Assembly (NCBI GenBank): GCA_014825775.1
Contig: MVAQ01000167.1
Location: 1 to 48,108 of the forward strand
Length of the DNA stretch: 48,108 bases
Direction: 5' to 3'
Origin: Krasilnikovozyma curviuscula
Taxonomy: Eukaryota; Basidiomycota; Tremellomycetes; Cystofilobasidiales; Mrakiaceae
The translations under genes and the position numbers were made by a program. Positions 11,625 to 23,050 of the stretch are shown here, piece after piece (positions within the stretch are counted from its first letter, which is position 1; each line of letters opens with the position of its first letter). The notes under the pieces were generated by a model. The model had not been told where the DNA came from. It ran no database searches and was given only the letters and a program-made list of their open reading frames with translations.

Positions 11625-14600
11625 TCAGTCCTTCTTTCCGATCCCAACGACTTTGAGAGCAGCACTAGGTTTCCTTCCCAGCCCACCGAGCATCCCACCG
11701 CCCCAACCTTCACTGATATTGCCGTTACCAGACAGCGAAACTTTGCGACCGAGTAGCTTCCTCCTCTCCTTCTCTTGCTTCTCCCGTTCCTTCTCCGCTT
11801 TATCCCGCTCTTTCTCCAGCCGCTTCTTCTCTTCCTTCTCATCTTTGAGTTCCTTCTTCGTCTTGATGACCACTGGCGAGGCGGAGGAAGAGGAGAGCGC
11901 GGGCTGAGAGGAAAGTGGTGGGGTGCGTCCAACGGCGGCTGATGCTCGTCCTGCGCTGCCAGTCGACATCATAGATGACGAGAGTCCTTGATAGTCCGAT
12001 GATCGTCTGGAGGAGGATCGTGCTGATCGAGCGTCGGCAGAGGACGATGTCACTGATTCAGCGCCATCTCGGTCCTGGTGCTCGACGAGAGGCTTGTCAA
12101 CGACCAATCCAAGCCCATTCCTCTCATCTTCCTTAACATTGGTATTTGCAGCGCTCCTCCTCTCCAGGTGACCAGGGGCTGAAGGCTGGCGTTCCCGTCG
12201 ATAGTGTTCTTCCATCATCGGAGACGAATTCTGGGAAGTTGGCACCGAGGTGGACGGAGTTGCGAGTTGCGAAGCAGCAGTCATATCAGCTACCATCACA
12301 CCTGATATTGAAGATGGTGGAGCAGCACTATGTGATGTTGACGGACTCCCGCCGTACCAAGAAGCAGATCCAGAGAGTCGCCTTGAAGAATCTAGTTTTT
12401 CTTTGACGGTTGCTGACCGGCGGTTGAACCAGCCACCTTTTTCGCTGCTGGGCCTCTCGTTCCCAAGCTGAGAAACCATAGGCGAAGATGGCATGCTCAT
12501 TGTTCCAGAAGGTATCGACGCTAAAACTGGAGGGACGCTAACGAGCTTCTCGGCCTTCCCACGAATGAGAGAGTTGGACGATTTTGATACACTGAGGACT
12601 GGTGGAGGAACTTCGCCATGTGGGGTAAGTTGTGGGGAGGGAGCTGCCGACGTCAAAGGTGTTGGGTTAACAGAGTTGGGCACACTGTCGCTTCGAGGTA
12701 GCCGGGTGGCACTGTCAAGTGTAGATGGGACCGATGCGTTGGAAGTAGAGCTTGGTATATAATTGTCCATTAATCTAGTTGGAACTGTTAATGAGCCCGT
12801 TGGAACCGATACGGAAGCTGGAACAGGTGTCGGTCGTCGCGTCAGGCCAATGGAGGCTTCTTCGAGATCGCACGCTTGGTAGAACAGAACGTATCCAGAA
12901 CCATTTCCACCGTCACCGAAGAAGCGTTGTATATCTGTTTCTTCAATGGGGGAGACGACCTCGTCGTCAAACATCATCCACCCAGCACTTGTCCTCGACA
13001 GAGCAATATAGTGTCCGTGGTGAGGACCTCCTCCGACGTGCACAACAATCGATACCAGCTCGTAAAGGCGATCAGGATTTTCTGTGTTGTCACTGGTGTT
13101 GAAGAGACGAAGTTGGAAGGGGAAGACGACTCGGTATGAGAGCTTGACGTAACGCTGCAGATCTTCTTGATATTTGAATCGCTTCAAGTGCAGTGCTAGA
13201 ACGTTAGGTAACGTTCGAATTTTCATACTACAGAGGGTAAGCAAGTGAGTCTCTTGCAACAAAAGATGAAGACAGGGTAGAAACCTACCGCTTTTCTGCT
13301 TCTTGTAAAGCACAACAAGTGTCGCAGTAGAACTTGTTTCTCTGACAGAGTGTCTCACTAGCTGAGAATGCTTTGAGACACGCCGTGATTGATGTGTTCT
13401 GCTCGATATCTATTGACAGATCTAAGAATGACTCATCTCGTGACGAGACCTGCGAACAGAAACGGGGAACAAAGTTGCTTTCCGTCAGTGTCGGTGCTGT
13501 GCATACCACCAAGCAGGACAAGAAACAGAGACACCACCAACACTCACAGTTTCACAAGAGAGACATCTAGTCTCATTCGTCAATGTTCCCTGGAACAACT
13601 TTTGAATGAACGTAGGAGGGAGTTTTGAAAGGAAGGCCCCTGAACCTTTTCTTCGCTGGCCACTATCATTTCCACCTTGGGGCTGAACACTTTCTTTAGC
13701 AGCATTCTCCTTCATTGTCTCAATCGCTTTAGCCTTTTCAATCTTCTCCAAGTCCTCAGCTAATGCATTGAGCAGGTAATTCAAGAACTCATGAGCATCC
13801 TGCTGCATCGTGCCCCTAAACATTTCATTCCCACGCTTCAATTCCGTCACGAACGCATGAGGTGCTACAACTGTCACTGTTGTTGGTCCTGGATGGTGTT
13901 GCTGTTGTTGACCGTGCGTTGCTGAAGATGAGGCGTTTGGTGTGGGAGGCGCAGCGAGCGCCACGGGAGGAGGACCTGGTGGTATTTGGGATATATGTCG
14001 ATATAGATGCTGGAGCGCATCGAACAAGGAATCAGGAACGTGGCTCCTCGTTGCTGGGGTTGGGACTGGGGGTGTTGGTAGAGCTGGAGTTGCTGGAGAC
14101 AGCAATGGAAGGTGATTCTGCTTGTCCTTGCTGGAATCTTTGAACGCTGAGCTCCATCTGGAAAGTTTGGGAGGAGGACTCATTGCATTTTGTTGTGGGT
14201 TGGGCATAGCTGGCGCCGGTGGGAGCTGGGATGGCAGTGTGATCACATTCATCATCTCGGCAGCCGACGCTTTGTTTCCGGGGGATGGCTCTGGAACGTA
14301 TGGTAACGACAGTGAAGGGTAGGTGATGATACATTCTCTCAGAGGCCGAACAAAGTAGAGAGCTTGGAGAACTGAGTTCGCGTAGCTTTGAGCATCAAGA
14401 ATCGAAAGTGAAGGTCAGTCTATAGAACGAAAACGAAGGTTGGAAGAGACTTCACGCACCAGGTGTTACCAAACTACACGAGAACATGGAGAGGAAGGGA
14501 ACAAGGGTATCAAGTCAGCACTGTGCAGAAGCAAGGGAGCTTGAATATTTCGGTACGTTGACCGCCAAAAAATGTCTTCACTTCGGCCTGTGGGAACGAG

Positions 14601-14882
14601 GACTGCTCGAGCCCCTTCCTTCTGTCTTTCCCACTAACTATTTCGATCAGAATCCCTGCCCATCTCTGATTCAATCAAGGATAAGAGAAGCCAACGAAAC
14701 GACTCCAGAGGGCCAAGCGAGTAATCGCACAAGGACACCGCAACGACATAACGAAATCAACTCACATTCTCCATCCCATAGAACCTATCAACCTCTGCGA
14801 CCTCGGAAACGTCGAGGGTGTCATTAATCGTACTGCCAGCTGTACCATTCTCGTTTTTCCCTCCTCCCATCCATTTCAACAT
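11625..14882 (-). CDS. creB: Ubiquitin carboxyl-terminal hydrolase, USP12/46-CreB type
   Basis: Five exons (14882-14766, 14473-14460, 14385-13548, 13449-13289, 13227-11625) give 910 residues. The Cys box ([19 protein letters not shown]) places the nucleophile at Cys44; the His box ([10 protein letters not shown]) places His449, with DDE at 464-466. A QQDAHEF motif and two CxxC-type pairs of the zinc-binding fingers (CLSC; CDTC) are present. This set fits USP12/USP46 and Aspergillus CreB, which remove ubiquitin from target proteins. After the catalytic domain (about 490) come 350 Ser/Pro-rich residues and a highly charged Lys/Glu helix near 850-885. Compared with USP12/46, the insert after residue 85 (Pro-rich, near 90-170) is long. 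Exon 2 is only 14 nt and encodes FGNT plus part of the catalytic Cys codon. The first intron (292 nt) is long for this window. Confidence 0.92.
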
Positions 14883-15707
14883 CTTGGAAGGGAATCCAGC
14901 CCGACGAGCCGCCTAAAGGGACCTCGTGGAGCTTTGGCTTGGAACGAGAGATGTTTCTTGATGGAGAGGACGATCAGTTTTGGTGAGAAAGGAGCGTTTG
15001 ATGCAGGATTTGCTGTGTGCAGCTGTTTCTTCTTTGAGGGAGTTGAAGTCCTGATTTATAAAAGAGAAGTGCGAACCCGCACCCGCAGCGATCGCCTGCA
15101 AGCAGCGTTACCCTCCGATTTTCTGGTGTTTTAGAAGACAGCTTTTCTTCACTACAGAATGATTACTCTCAAAGCTGATTACTCTATAGGGTCCTAGTTT
15201 TTTGTTGGACGCCAGAATTGTGACGAAAGGGGCAGGCAATCAATTTGTCTGGCAAGGCGCAACTCCCATCTCAGACCGTTCGCTTGACCCACAGATCATA
15301 GGATTAAACAACATTCTGCTTGCAGACAACAGACCATTATGTAGAAAGCTGTGTGACCTCATCTTGCGGCTGGAGCTCAAGGAACCATTATGCTGGATTC
15401 AAAACTCAGCTGGCGACCGCTCCCCTGGTTTGTCTTGTCTCAACCCTTTCTTCCAATTGAAGGGATGCGACTATAAAGATATCCATGCAAGAAGAAAGAG
15501 ATGAGATGCAACTGAAGATTGATAGGGAATGAACGGCGAGACCACCAAAAAAGAAAAAAAAAGAGCGAAGAGGCACAAACACATGAAGGAGAGGAAGGAA
15601 ACGAACAAGTTTAAAGAAAGTAAGTATCAAGCCGAGAGCACCATGAATTTTTGTTTATATTTTTTGATTTTTTTTGTAAGTTTTTTTTGTGCGAGAGGCT
15701 GTCCAGT
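14883..15707. promoter_or_regulatory. Upstream region of the deubiquitinase gene
   Basis: The 825 bases between two minus-strand genes hold the promoter and leader of the deubiquitinase gene and the 3' UTR of the acyltransferase gene. On the minus strand a run of pyrimidines lies near 15545-15565. No coding frame with recognisable similarity and no RNA gene was seen. Confidence 0.45.
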
Positions 15708-18508
15708 TCAAACGGATGGATAGCCAGCAGCGGCGGTCCTTGGAGCAGGAGTACCATGAGGGGCAGGAGCATTGGGATTGAGGAGGAACTCTTCCAAGCA
15801 ATGCATGACTTCGTTCCAGTACTCCTCGACGACGTTCTCCTGGTAGCCATTCTTATCCCATCCGAGTGAGAACCACAATCTGCCGGCAAAAGTGTCTGCA
15901 ATACATCCCAAAAGAAAATCAGTTAAACTGGTTTCCTTTTTCCTTACAAGCAAAAAAGAAAAACGAGAACTTACAGGCGAACATTAACATTCCTCCTGGT
16001 CTTTGTCTGGCACCGAAGGTGAGATCGGACAAGTGGATCTGTGTGTAGGTGGTGTAGTTGGAGATAGCGTCCAAATTTCCTAGGAAAGAGACTCCCATCA
16101 AGGCAGCTTGAGGAGCCTTTGGAAGCTTCCCGTCGGTGGAAGGAGCAGGAGCTGCGGCAGGTACAGGTGCTGGCGTTGGTGTCGCTGGTGGGGTGACGAG
16201 CGGGACGGTGACGTCGGACGCGACAATGGAGGTGGCCTTCATCTGCTCAGCGAGCTTAGCAGCAGCTTCGGCATCGTCCATCTTGGCGAAACCGATCGCC
16301 TGTCTCTTTCGGACTTCAGACATAGCCACAGCTCGCGTAATGAGGAACTTGGACTTGACGGCCTTGAGGGTCTGAGCCTTGGTCGACATGGCACGGAGCC
16401 AGAAGAGCTTGGCATCTGGGATAGTTGGAATCAAGAATGTGGGAAGAACAACGTTGTAGTAACCGACACAGAGATGGAAGAAAGAAGAGGCAGTTGGGCG
16501 TGGTGGCTTGAGAGCACCTCTCAAGTTGATGGCCGAGTAAAGCATCCTGGAAGATTTGAATGAAGTGGGCAACATTTCAGAGGGTTGAAATTAGTGAGTA
16601 GCTTACATTGGCATCTCATTGTTAGCATTCTTCCTCCTAGCCCAAGCAATGTTGCAGAGGGCAAAGACGGCATGAGCGATGGTCACACCAGCCTCCTTAC
16701 ATCTCTTCAAAATAGCACCAGTTTCACGTGGTCCGTACGTTCTTGTATCAACAGTAGTGACACGCTGCTCGGACTTCTTCTTTGGGAAAGATTGTCCACC
16801 CTAAATGAGAATCGCGAAAAGTGTCAGCTTAGTAATGACAGAAAGAGGACCCAACAAATGAGAAGAGTCTTACAATCTGCTTAGCTTGGTTGTTCATGAA
16901 CTCGACTTGACCAATAGCCCTCTGGAACTTACCCCAGGATCTTGGAATAGCCAGCCTCTGTTCAGTGGACACCGGAATTGGGTTGGCCTGCGCAAGAAGG
17001 CCAGAGGAATCAGTCCACTGTGAGCAGAAAGGTAAAGGGGAAAGGAGAAAACCTACCCCGGCAGCAGCTCGGACATCAATTTCGCTTTGGAGAAGATCAG
17101 CCATGGTATCCTCGTCCATATCACTCGCCACGAGAGTCAAGAACTCATTGGCAATGACAGCGAAAGAGACACCATCACCCAGGAAATGACCCGCAAAGAA
17201 CATGAAGTCATAATCGGTATTGTTATCACCGACGACACCGTCCTTGGATGCTGGATTAGGAAAGACGGATCGTGGTTTGGCTCCTTCAGCGGGTGGTGGA
17301 GGGGTAGAGATGAGGATTTTGGACAAGAGTTTAGGGTGCAGGGTACGTGGACCATTGAGGTAGGCATCGACGAGCTCTGTTTTGTGGTAGCAGAAATGAG
17401 GTGACGGATCAGCATCTCATCGATTATTGCTGCAGGTCATCAACCTTGACGGTTGTATATTGAGACAAAGAGTTCAGATAATGAAAATGCTACTAACCAT
17501 CTTTGGTCTGACCACTGACAAACGAAGCTGCTTCTTTGGCACCTTCAATTGCTTCAGCAGCGTTGGCTGGAAGCTCGTAGCTGTTTAGAGGAAGGAGCAA
17601 GATGGCAAGTGAGTCAACCGGACGAGACAACTACAGCTTCGAGCCGTCCCAAACTCGATACGATCGACCTGAAACAGGCGTTTAGAAAAACGCATTAGTA
17701 CTTACGTGAAGTAGACCTCTTCAAGAGACTTTTGGTCGATGTGAGCACCGAGCAATGGGTGACGAACTCGGAGAAGAGCCCAAACGTGGGCGACCCTAGA
17801 TGGGGTGAAAAGCTCCGGAGGAGCGAGAACCTGCAAGTGCAAGTACCTACGTTCATTAAAAGAGGTGAACAGAATCCAGTGAGGGGGGAAGCGTGTGAGG
17901 AAGGAGCCCAAAGAGGTGTAACAACGCGTGAATGAGGTAACGTGTACCGTGTCAGCTCAATTTGGCGAAGGGATGGAAAAAAGTTTAGATTACGTCTAAA
18001 ACAAGAGAAGAGACGTACATGTCGTTAACACCATCAGCTCTGGATGGCAAGTAATAACTTAGTTCGTTAGCTCCAAGCTTTCGAACCCAAGAGTGCTTGG
18101 TTGGAGTAGCGTTGGGCAAGGTAGGGAAAGTGTCGGCTCCCGTAGCTGGGGAGGGTGGGATGTTGGCATTGGCACCAATACCAAGCATCTGAGTGGGAGA
18201 AGGACATGCGGCCGGAGTCAGTACAGAAAACAGCACGATCGAGTGGGGTCCTATGAGCCGAGCCAAAAGGAAGCAGCGGGCAACGCTGCATTCAAGCGGT
18301 AACCCAGCGGCTCTAAACGACGAGAACATTACTCACCACCTGGGTGTTGACATCAGAGGCCGTCCTGGAATACGGAAGACCAGGTTTCGATAGATGGGAT
18401 TGCCATCGTACGAAACGCAGCAGGGAACGAAAGGAAATTGGATATAGATGTCAGCGAAAGAGCCCGAAGGGACACAGAAAGCCAGTCAATGTACCTAGCG
18501 TGGGTCAT
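15708..18508 (-). CDS. HxxxDG-type acyltransferase (condensation/BAHD-like superfamily)
   Basis: Ten exons (18508-18495, 18364-18337, 18188-18019, 17846-17706, 17580-17498, 17376-17057, 16987-16874, 16800-16607, 16546-15975, 15895-15708) give 607 residues. The N-terminal half has a typical opening (WVRKLGANELSYYL; FTPSRVAHVWALLRVRHPLLGAHI) and the catalytic-type motif GHFLGDG, with His209 and Asp213. This is the signature of CoA-dependent acyltransferases, NRPS condensation domains and alcohol acetyltransferases. The C-terminal half carries FGARQRPGGMLMFAYTFAGRLWFSLGW. An Ala/Pro/Thr-rich insert (near 475-510) is probably a surface loop. Substrate and pathway are unknown and no biosynthetic partners lie nearby. 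Residues from 15 onward (ATG 18188) are secure; the first two tiny exons are chosen only because phases fit, so translation may begin at 18188. Confidence 0.75.
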
Positions 18509-19015
18509 GATGGTTTGTAAAAAAGGAGAGTGGGAAGGGCAAGGGAAAGTTCAGGGACTGGGGTCGACGTTAGGCGTGAAGAAGATTTCGAGACGCGTGC
18601 TTGTCTCCCAAGGGCGTCTTTGCAAATGGAGCGCCCTTCAAATGCCATAAAATGAACCAATTGGTTGATGCTCCTGCTCTGATGGGATCAAAACTGGCTG
18701 ATATGTGCCACCAGCTTTGACCCTGACTGATAAGACGGTGAGCTTGGACCCATGTTGAGATGCCCTCAAGTGGCGCTCGAAACAGGAGATGAGAGGTAGA
18801 GCCATCAGCAGGCAACGACATTTCTTCACGAAAACGAATATCACTATGTGGGCCTATAATGCAATTTTTATATGAAGAGTGGAAAGATGCAAAGCGAAGA
18901 TCAAATAGGCAAAGAAGGTAAGATCCAGAGTTTTTAGTTACTGAAAGAATCCAACTTATAACGCTGCGGCCTATCACCCAAACCTAAACTCATGAGAGGG
19001 CGTTGTAATGTCAGT
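18509..19015. promoter_or_regulatory. Upstream region of the acyltransferase gene
   Basis: A 507-base gap between two minus-strand genes holds the promoter of the acyltransferase gene and the 3' UTR of carboxypeptidase Y. A 135-codon minus-strand frame here has no recognisable similarity and was not called. Confidence 0.4.
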
Positions 19016-21579
19016 TTACTCAGGCTTGTCAAGGACAAGTGGAGTATCATTGATCCATCTAAGGGGAAAAGACGAGGGGAAAAGGATCAACTACGATTAC
19101 CGCCGCAAGACATGCTAGCAAACGAGCGATTCCAATAAAGGATGGTCCAAATACTGCGAAAATTAGTATCTCACCTCATGAACAAGTCCAATGCAACTTC
19201 TGGTTGATCATAAGGAACCTGAAAAGAAAACGCAAAGACAGACGGCAAGTCAGCGCTGTGCCAAATAATGTCATCACATGAAATGAACGAAACAGCGATT
19301 ACTTACCATATGACCAGCCTTGAGGACAGAAACATAAGCCAAAGCACCAGCAGTGAAGTTCTGTGCACCAGCAACCTGGACAGAGCCCCTTTCCTTCTTC
19401 TTCTTATCCCCTAGAGTCACGTAAGGGACCTTTGGCGCGGCGTTGAACTCAGCGTTGTAGATCGATGGGAGAGCCTTAACCCACTCGTAGTTGCCAATAT
19501 AGTTGCACATGAAATCGAGCTCTCCTGCGTAGATCAGTACTCTAACGCCAGCTTCAAGGATATCGGTGACAAACGCGGCGCTGTTGTGCATTCCGTCGCC
19601 ATTGCCCATGAATCTTTGGTTGATAGCCATGTTGCAGCTTTGGAAATCGACGCTGGATGGAACACCAAGAGTCTCCTTGATCTCGGGTTTGTTGAGGTAG
19701 TTCTCAACCCAACCCATTTGTTTGTCTATGGCACATGATAATCAGTCAGCCATCAGAAAACAGGTATGGCTGTAGAGACAAATGTACAGCAAAGAGGGCC
19801 ATCAGCATCTTCTGATCTGTCACATGGCATTTCGACGTTGTAAGGGTTCAATCCGAGCTGTTGGAAACTGCCAAACATTTGACTCCAGCAGTAGAGAGCC
19901 GCTGGGACACAGGAGAATCTCGATCCAGTTTTGTAGCATGAAGAGACCAATCTAAATGACAACAAAGTGAGAAAGTGAAAATTCAAGGAAAGGGATTCAA
20001 TACAGAATAAAGTGGTGGTTGTGGAAAACTCACCTTTCACACGTTGGGACTTTAGATTTGAGCTTCTCACACTCTACCCCATCGGGTTCAAAGACGTGAT
20101 ATGGTCCAAGACATGCGTAGTCGTACACGGATGGCATCTGAATGAGAGGATCTACAGCCACCGGGAAGGAGGTAGTGTGTAAGCAAAACAGCACCTGCTC
20201 ACAAACCAGGGGGAGCGCACCTACCAGTCAAACCATTTCCGATGAGGACACTCGCAAAGTTGAGGACTGGCAATGTTGGGATCGGTGCAAACTCTCCAGC
20301 CAAGCTCTCTGCTTCCTTGAGAGCCTTGTTGTGTTCTTCAATTTCGAATACATATGAATCAGGATGGAAGTGCGTGATGAAGCAGGAGGTGGAGCATTAT
20401 ACTCACTAAGGATGACCGATGCGATGTTTGGAATGTATGTGCCTTAATGTAGAAGAGAAGGAGGACTATTAGGCTTGGTGTTCTGGCATGTGAAGCTCGC
20501 AATACCGCTTGGTGGTCAAGAGGAGGCAGACGTCAAACGAGATGAATACGTACCAGCATAACTCTCACCAGAGACGTGGAAAGGTAATGCGGAGTACTTT
20601 CTGTAAGTAGAGATGAACAGAGCTAGACACAAGAGGGTCCGTCCGTAAATAAGTAAACAAGGGACCAACTCGAGTGTGAGATAGCTACACTTACTGAGGA
20701 AGGCATATACATCTTCAGCAGCTTGCTGAGAGTCTCCAACGGTATCACCACCAGTAGAGTACGAATAACCAACTTCGACAGGTTGGTCTGAAAGATGTAA
20801 GACATTCCATTTTGGGTCAGCAGATTTTTCAACTCAACTAGAATGTTGCATAAAATCTTACCCAAGAAAATGATATTTGAGCCAGAGTTCCAAGAGTGCT
20901 TGTTGTAAACGGTACCATTTTCTGTGATGGAGCATGGTCCCAACTCGAAGAGCCTGTGGTTCAGTGGCGGAACAAGACGTAAGACGACCTGGTAAGGAAC
21001 ACCCCAATGCAATATAGAGAACACAAAAACTTACAACCCAGTAGATGATGAACACCCAGGTCCACCGTTCAACCACAGGACCTACCACATTGGTGGAAGA
21101 TAAACAGACGGGAGCATTCGTCAGGCGTCACGGACGACTTCGAGGGTGCAATGAAGTTCGACTCACCAATGGATCTACGGAGGGCTTCGATCTCGATTCG
21201 AAGAACCAAAAGAACAAGTTCTTGGTGCCAATGTTCAAGTAACCTGTGATCTGCTCCACACCTGAATCACAGAGCTTCTCCTTGTTGCCTAAGGGATCGG
21301 TGAGGACGTTCAAGGTGTAGGATGGGAGAGCATCGTGGGTCATAGCTTGGTCTATAGAAACATCAAGGTCATCAGTGATAGAAAGACGAAGTAGATAGGA
21401 AGAGGAGTGGCAGACTCACAGGTCTTTCCATCAAGCACCTTGTTGGCCAACTTGACCCCACTTTCCAAGATTCGGCCTGAACGACCGCTGGAAGCTCCAA
21501 AGGTGACTTGCTCAGCAGCAAGAACAGTTGAGGAGAGTCCAAAGACTCCCAGAGCAACGAGAGATTTGGCAAACAGCAT
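19016..21579 (-). CDS. PRC1: Carboxypeptidase Y-like serine carboxypeptidase
   Basis: Thirteen exons (21579-21420, 21351-21167, 21081-21035, 20953-20862, 20787-20695, 20622-20554, 20442-20407, 20335-20225, 20151-20034, 19951-19788, 19725-19307, 19218-19175, 19058-19016) give 526 residues, near yeast CPY (532). A signal peptide ([21 protein letters not shown]) is followed by a propeptide, then [14 protein letters not shown], the FFWFFESR and [11 protein letters not shown] blocks, [10 protein letters not shown] (Ser213), [14 protein letters not shown] (Asp429) and KAGHMVPYDQP (His497), completing the triad. The family removes C-terminal residues from peptides in the vacuole. The propeptide seems shorter than in yeast CPY, and no QRPL-type vacuolar sorting signal is visible. 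A lysine run ([15 protein letters not shown]) lies in a surface region. At 20622 the acceptor was chosen to keep [10 protein letters not shown] in frame. Confidence 0.93.
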
Positions 21580-22415
21580 TGCGATGGTGTTAGTTCGAAG
21601 GTATGTAGATAGATCCTTAAGCGAAACCTTGGAATGGGGCGACTATTCCCTTAAAAAACAAACATCTCTAGTTTTTTTTTTTTTTTTTTTCTTATGAAGA
21701 AGCTCTTAATTCACATTGAGTTGTTGAATCTCTTTGTTACTAGGACAAGTTTGAAGCAGAAGAAAAGCATACAGATTCTGACGACGGTGGTGGTGGGAGT
21801 GAGGTCTCGATCGCTTCAGTTGATCCCTCCATTGTTCCCTGAGGAATACTTCGAAGTTGTTGAGTTTCATCTATATTTCTATTTTTCGCATTGATAACTT
21901 TTCCCACTCCCACATAGCAGCGCAGGGATGCTTAGGTGTCTGGTCAATGGTACGTAGCAACTTACCCCATGACTTTGGGCGGACCTCAAGCCGGTGTTGA
22001 ATGATAATGCCCACTGGTAGAAACCAGCTATACTTGTAGCCAGCTTGGTTGTTTATCGTCGCTCATATCCGCACTACCGCCATCCAGAAGCGTTTCTCTG
22101 GTCACTGATATTGAAGGGAATAGCAGACTCTTCGACTTCGATCCTAGCTTCAGCGCACTCAATTCCACTCAGCTCTCCTCGATTTACTTGAAATACAAAT
22201 ATTTCTGTTCTTCTCTCATTGCGAGGATGGTAAGCCTCTCTTGTGGCCGTATCGTGTCCATCAGCGCACCCAAGAAGTTTCAAGAAGCTTTCAAAACATT
22301 CCAGTCCCAGTCGTCACGCCTTCCCTCCCCACTTATAAGAACGGCGACCGACCTCATCATCCTTCCAGTCTACCTAACCATCAATTCCTTCAGTCAAAAC
22401 ACTTCACATTACACA
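21580..22415. promoter_or_regulatory. Divergent intergenic region between carboxypeptidase Y and small membrane protein genes
   Basis: About 835 bases separate the two start codons and should contain both promoters. The only clear structure is the T19 tract near the carboxypeptidase side. On the plus strand a frame is open from 22188 into the small gene, so that gene may start earlier. Confidence 0.45.
21672..21690. repeat. Poly(dA:dT) tract, T19
   Basis: Nineteen consecutive T on the plus strand, 93 bases upstream of the carboxypeptidase Y start codon (A-tract on its coding strand). Such tracts exclude nucleosomes in fungal promoters; that role here is an inference. Confidence 0.9.
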
Positions 22416-22935
22416 ATGCTCTTTATCTTTCCAAACCCGCATGGACCGTTTAGAGTACTTCCAAACATCATGATCAACCTCCCGTCACTATCATCTTCTT
22501 CGACAACCAATACTGCAGCTTCAAACGCACTCCAAAAGAATGGAAGATACGTTCTCCCCTCTACAGGTACAGTCTTGAGAGCCAGAAAACCACCGTTCTC
22601 GGGTAAAAGGGAGGTGATGCTAATCACTGGAATGGGAATTATTGCGACTGGCATTTGGGTGAGCAGACTGAGAGGTAAGCTCCAATTCAAAAACCTCAGA
22701 AACTTGCTGCTAAATTAATCTTGCTCCGCTTCGTCTATCAACTCCAGACGGATTCGCATCGTCGAAACCACTTGTACATTCGAAGGCATCACAACAAGCG
22801 TCACTTTCATCAGAATACAAACCCAAATCTACGAAATCAGAGAAATCAGAAAAGCATCCTGCCACACAGTGGAAGGAGCCAAAGGATCCTCATGAAGCGT
22901 TGGAGGAATTGATTGTTGGGCTCATCGTGTCTTGA
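22416..22935 (+). CDS. Small single-membrane-span protein, unknown family
   Basis: Two exons (22416-22674, 22748-22935) join in phase 1 across a 73-nt intron (GTAAGC...CTCCAG) to give 148 residues. The N-terminal half is Ser/Thr/Asn-rich; residues about 67-86 (EVMLITGMGIIATGIWVSRL) form one hydrophobic span preceded by basic residues (RARKPPFSGKR). The C-terminal half is Lys/Ser-rich (KSTKSEKSEKHP) and ends with a short helix (EALEELIVGLIVS). Basic residues before a single span could suit a mitochondrial or ER tail, but I do not recognise the family. The start at 22416 (ACACAATG) is a choice; an in-frame upstream ATG at 22188 would add 76 residues. It converges with the second F-box gene 115 bases away. 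Confidence 0.5.
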
Positions 22936-22990
22936 TGGAAGAGATCAGGTAGGAGAATAGTTGCAGAGTACATATTTCACAGGAATATAC

Positions 22991-23003
22991 TATATATATA
23001 TAT
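22991..23003. repeat. Short (TA)n tract
   Basis: An alternating TA run lies in the 115-base convergent gap between the small membrane protein gene and the second F-box gene. Its position suggests a 3' UTR or polyadenylation element. Confidence 0.7.
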
Positions 23004-23050
23004 CGTAAATCTAATGAGAAACATGAAAGCTTTGATCTACTTCCCGAATA

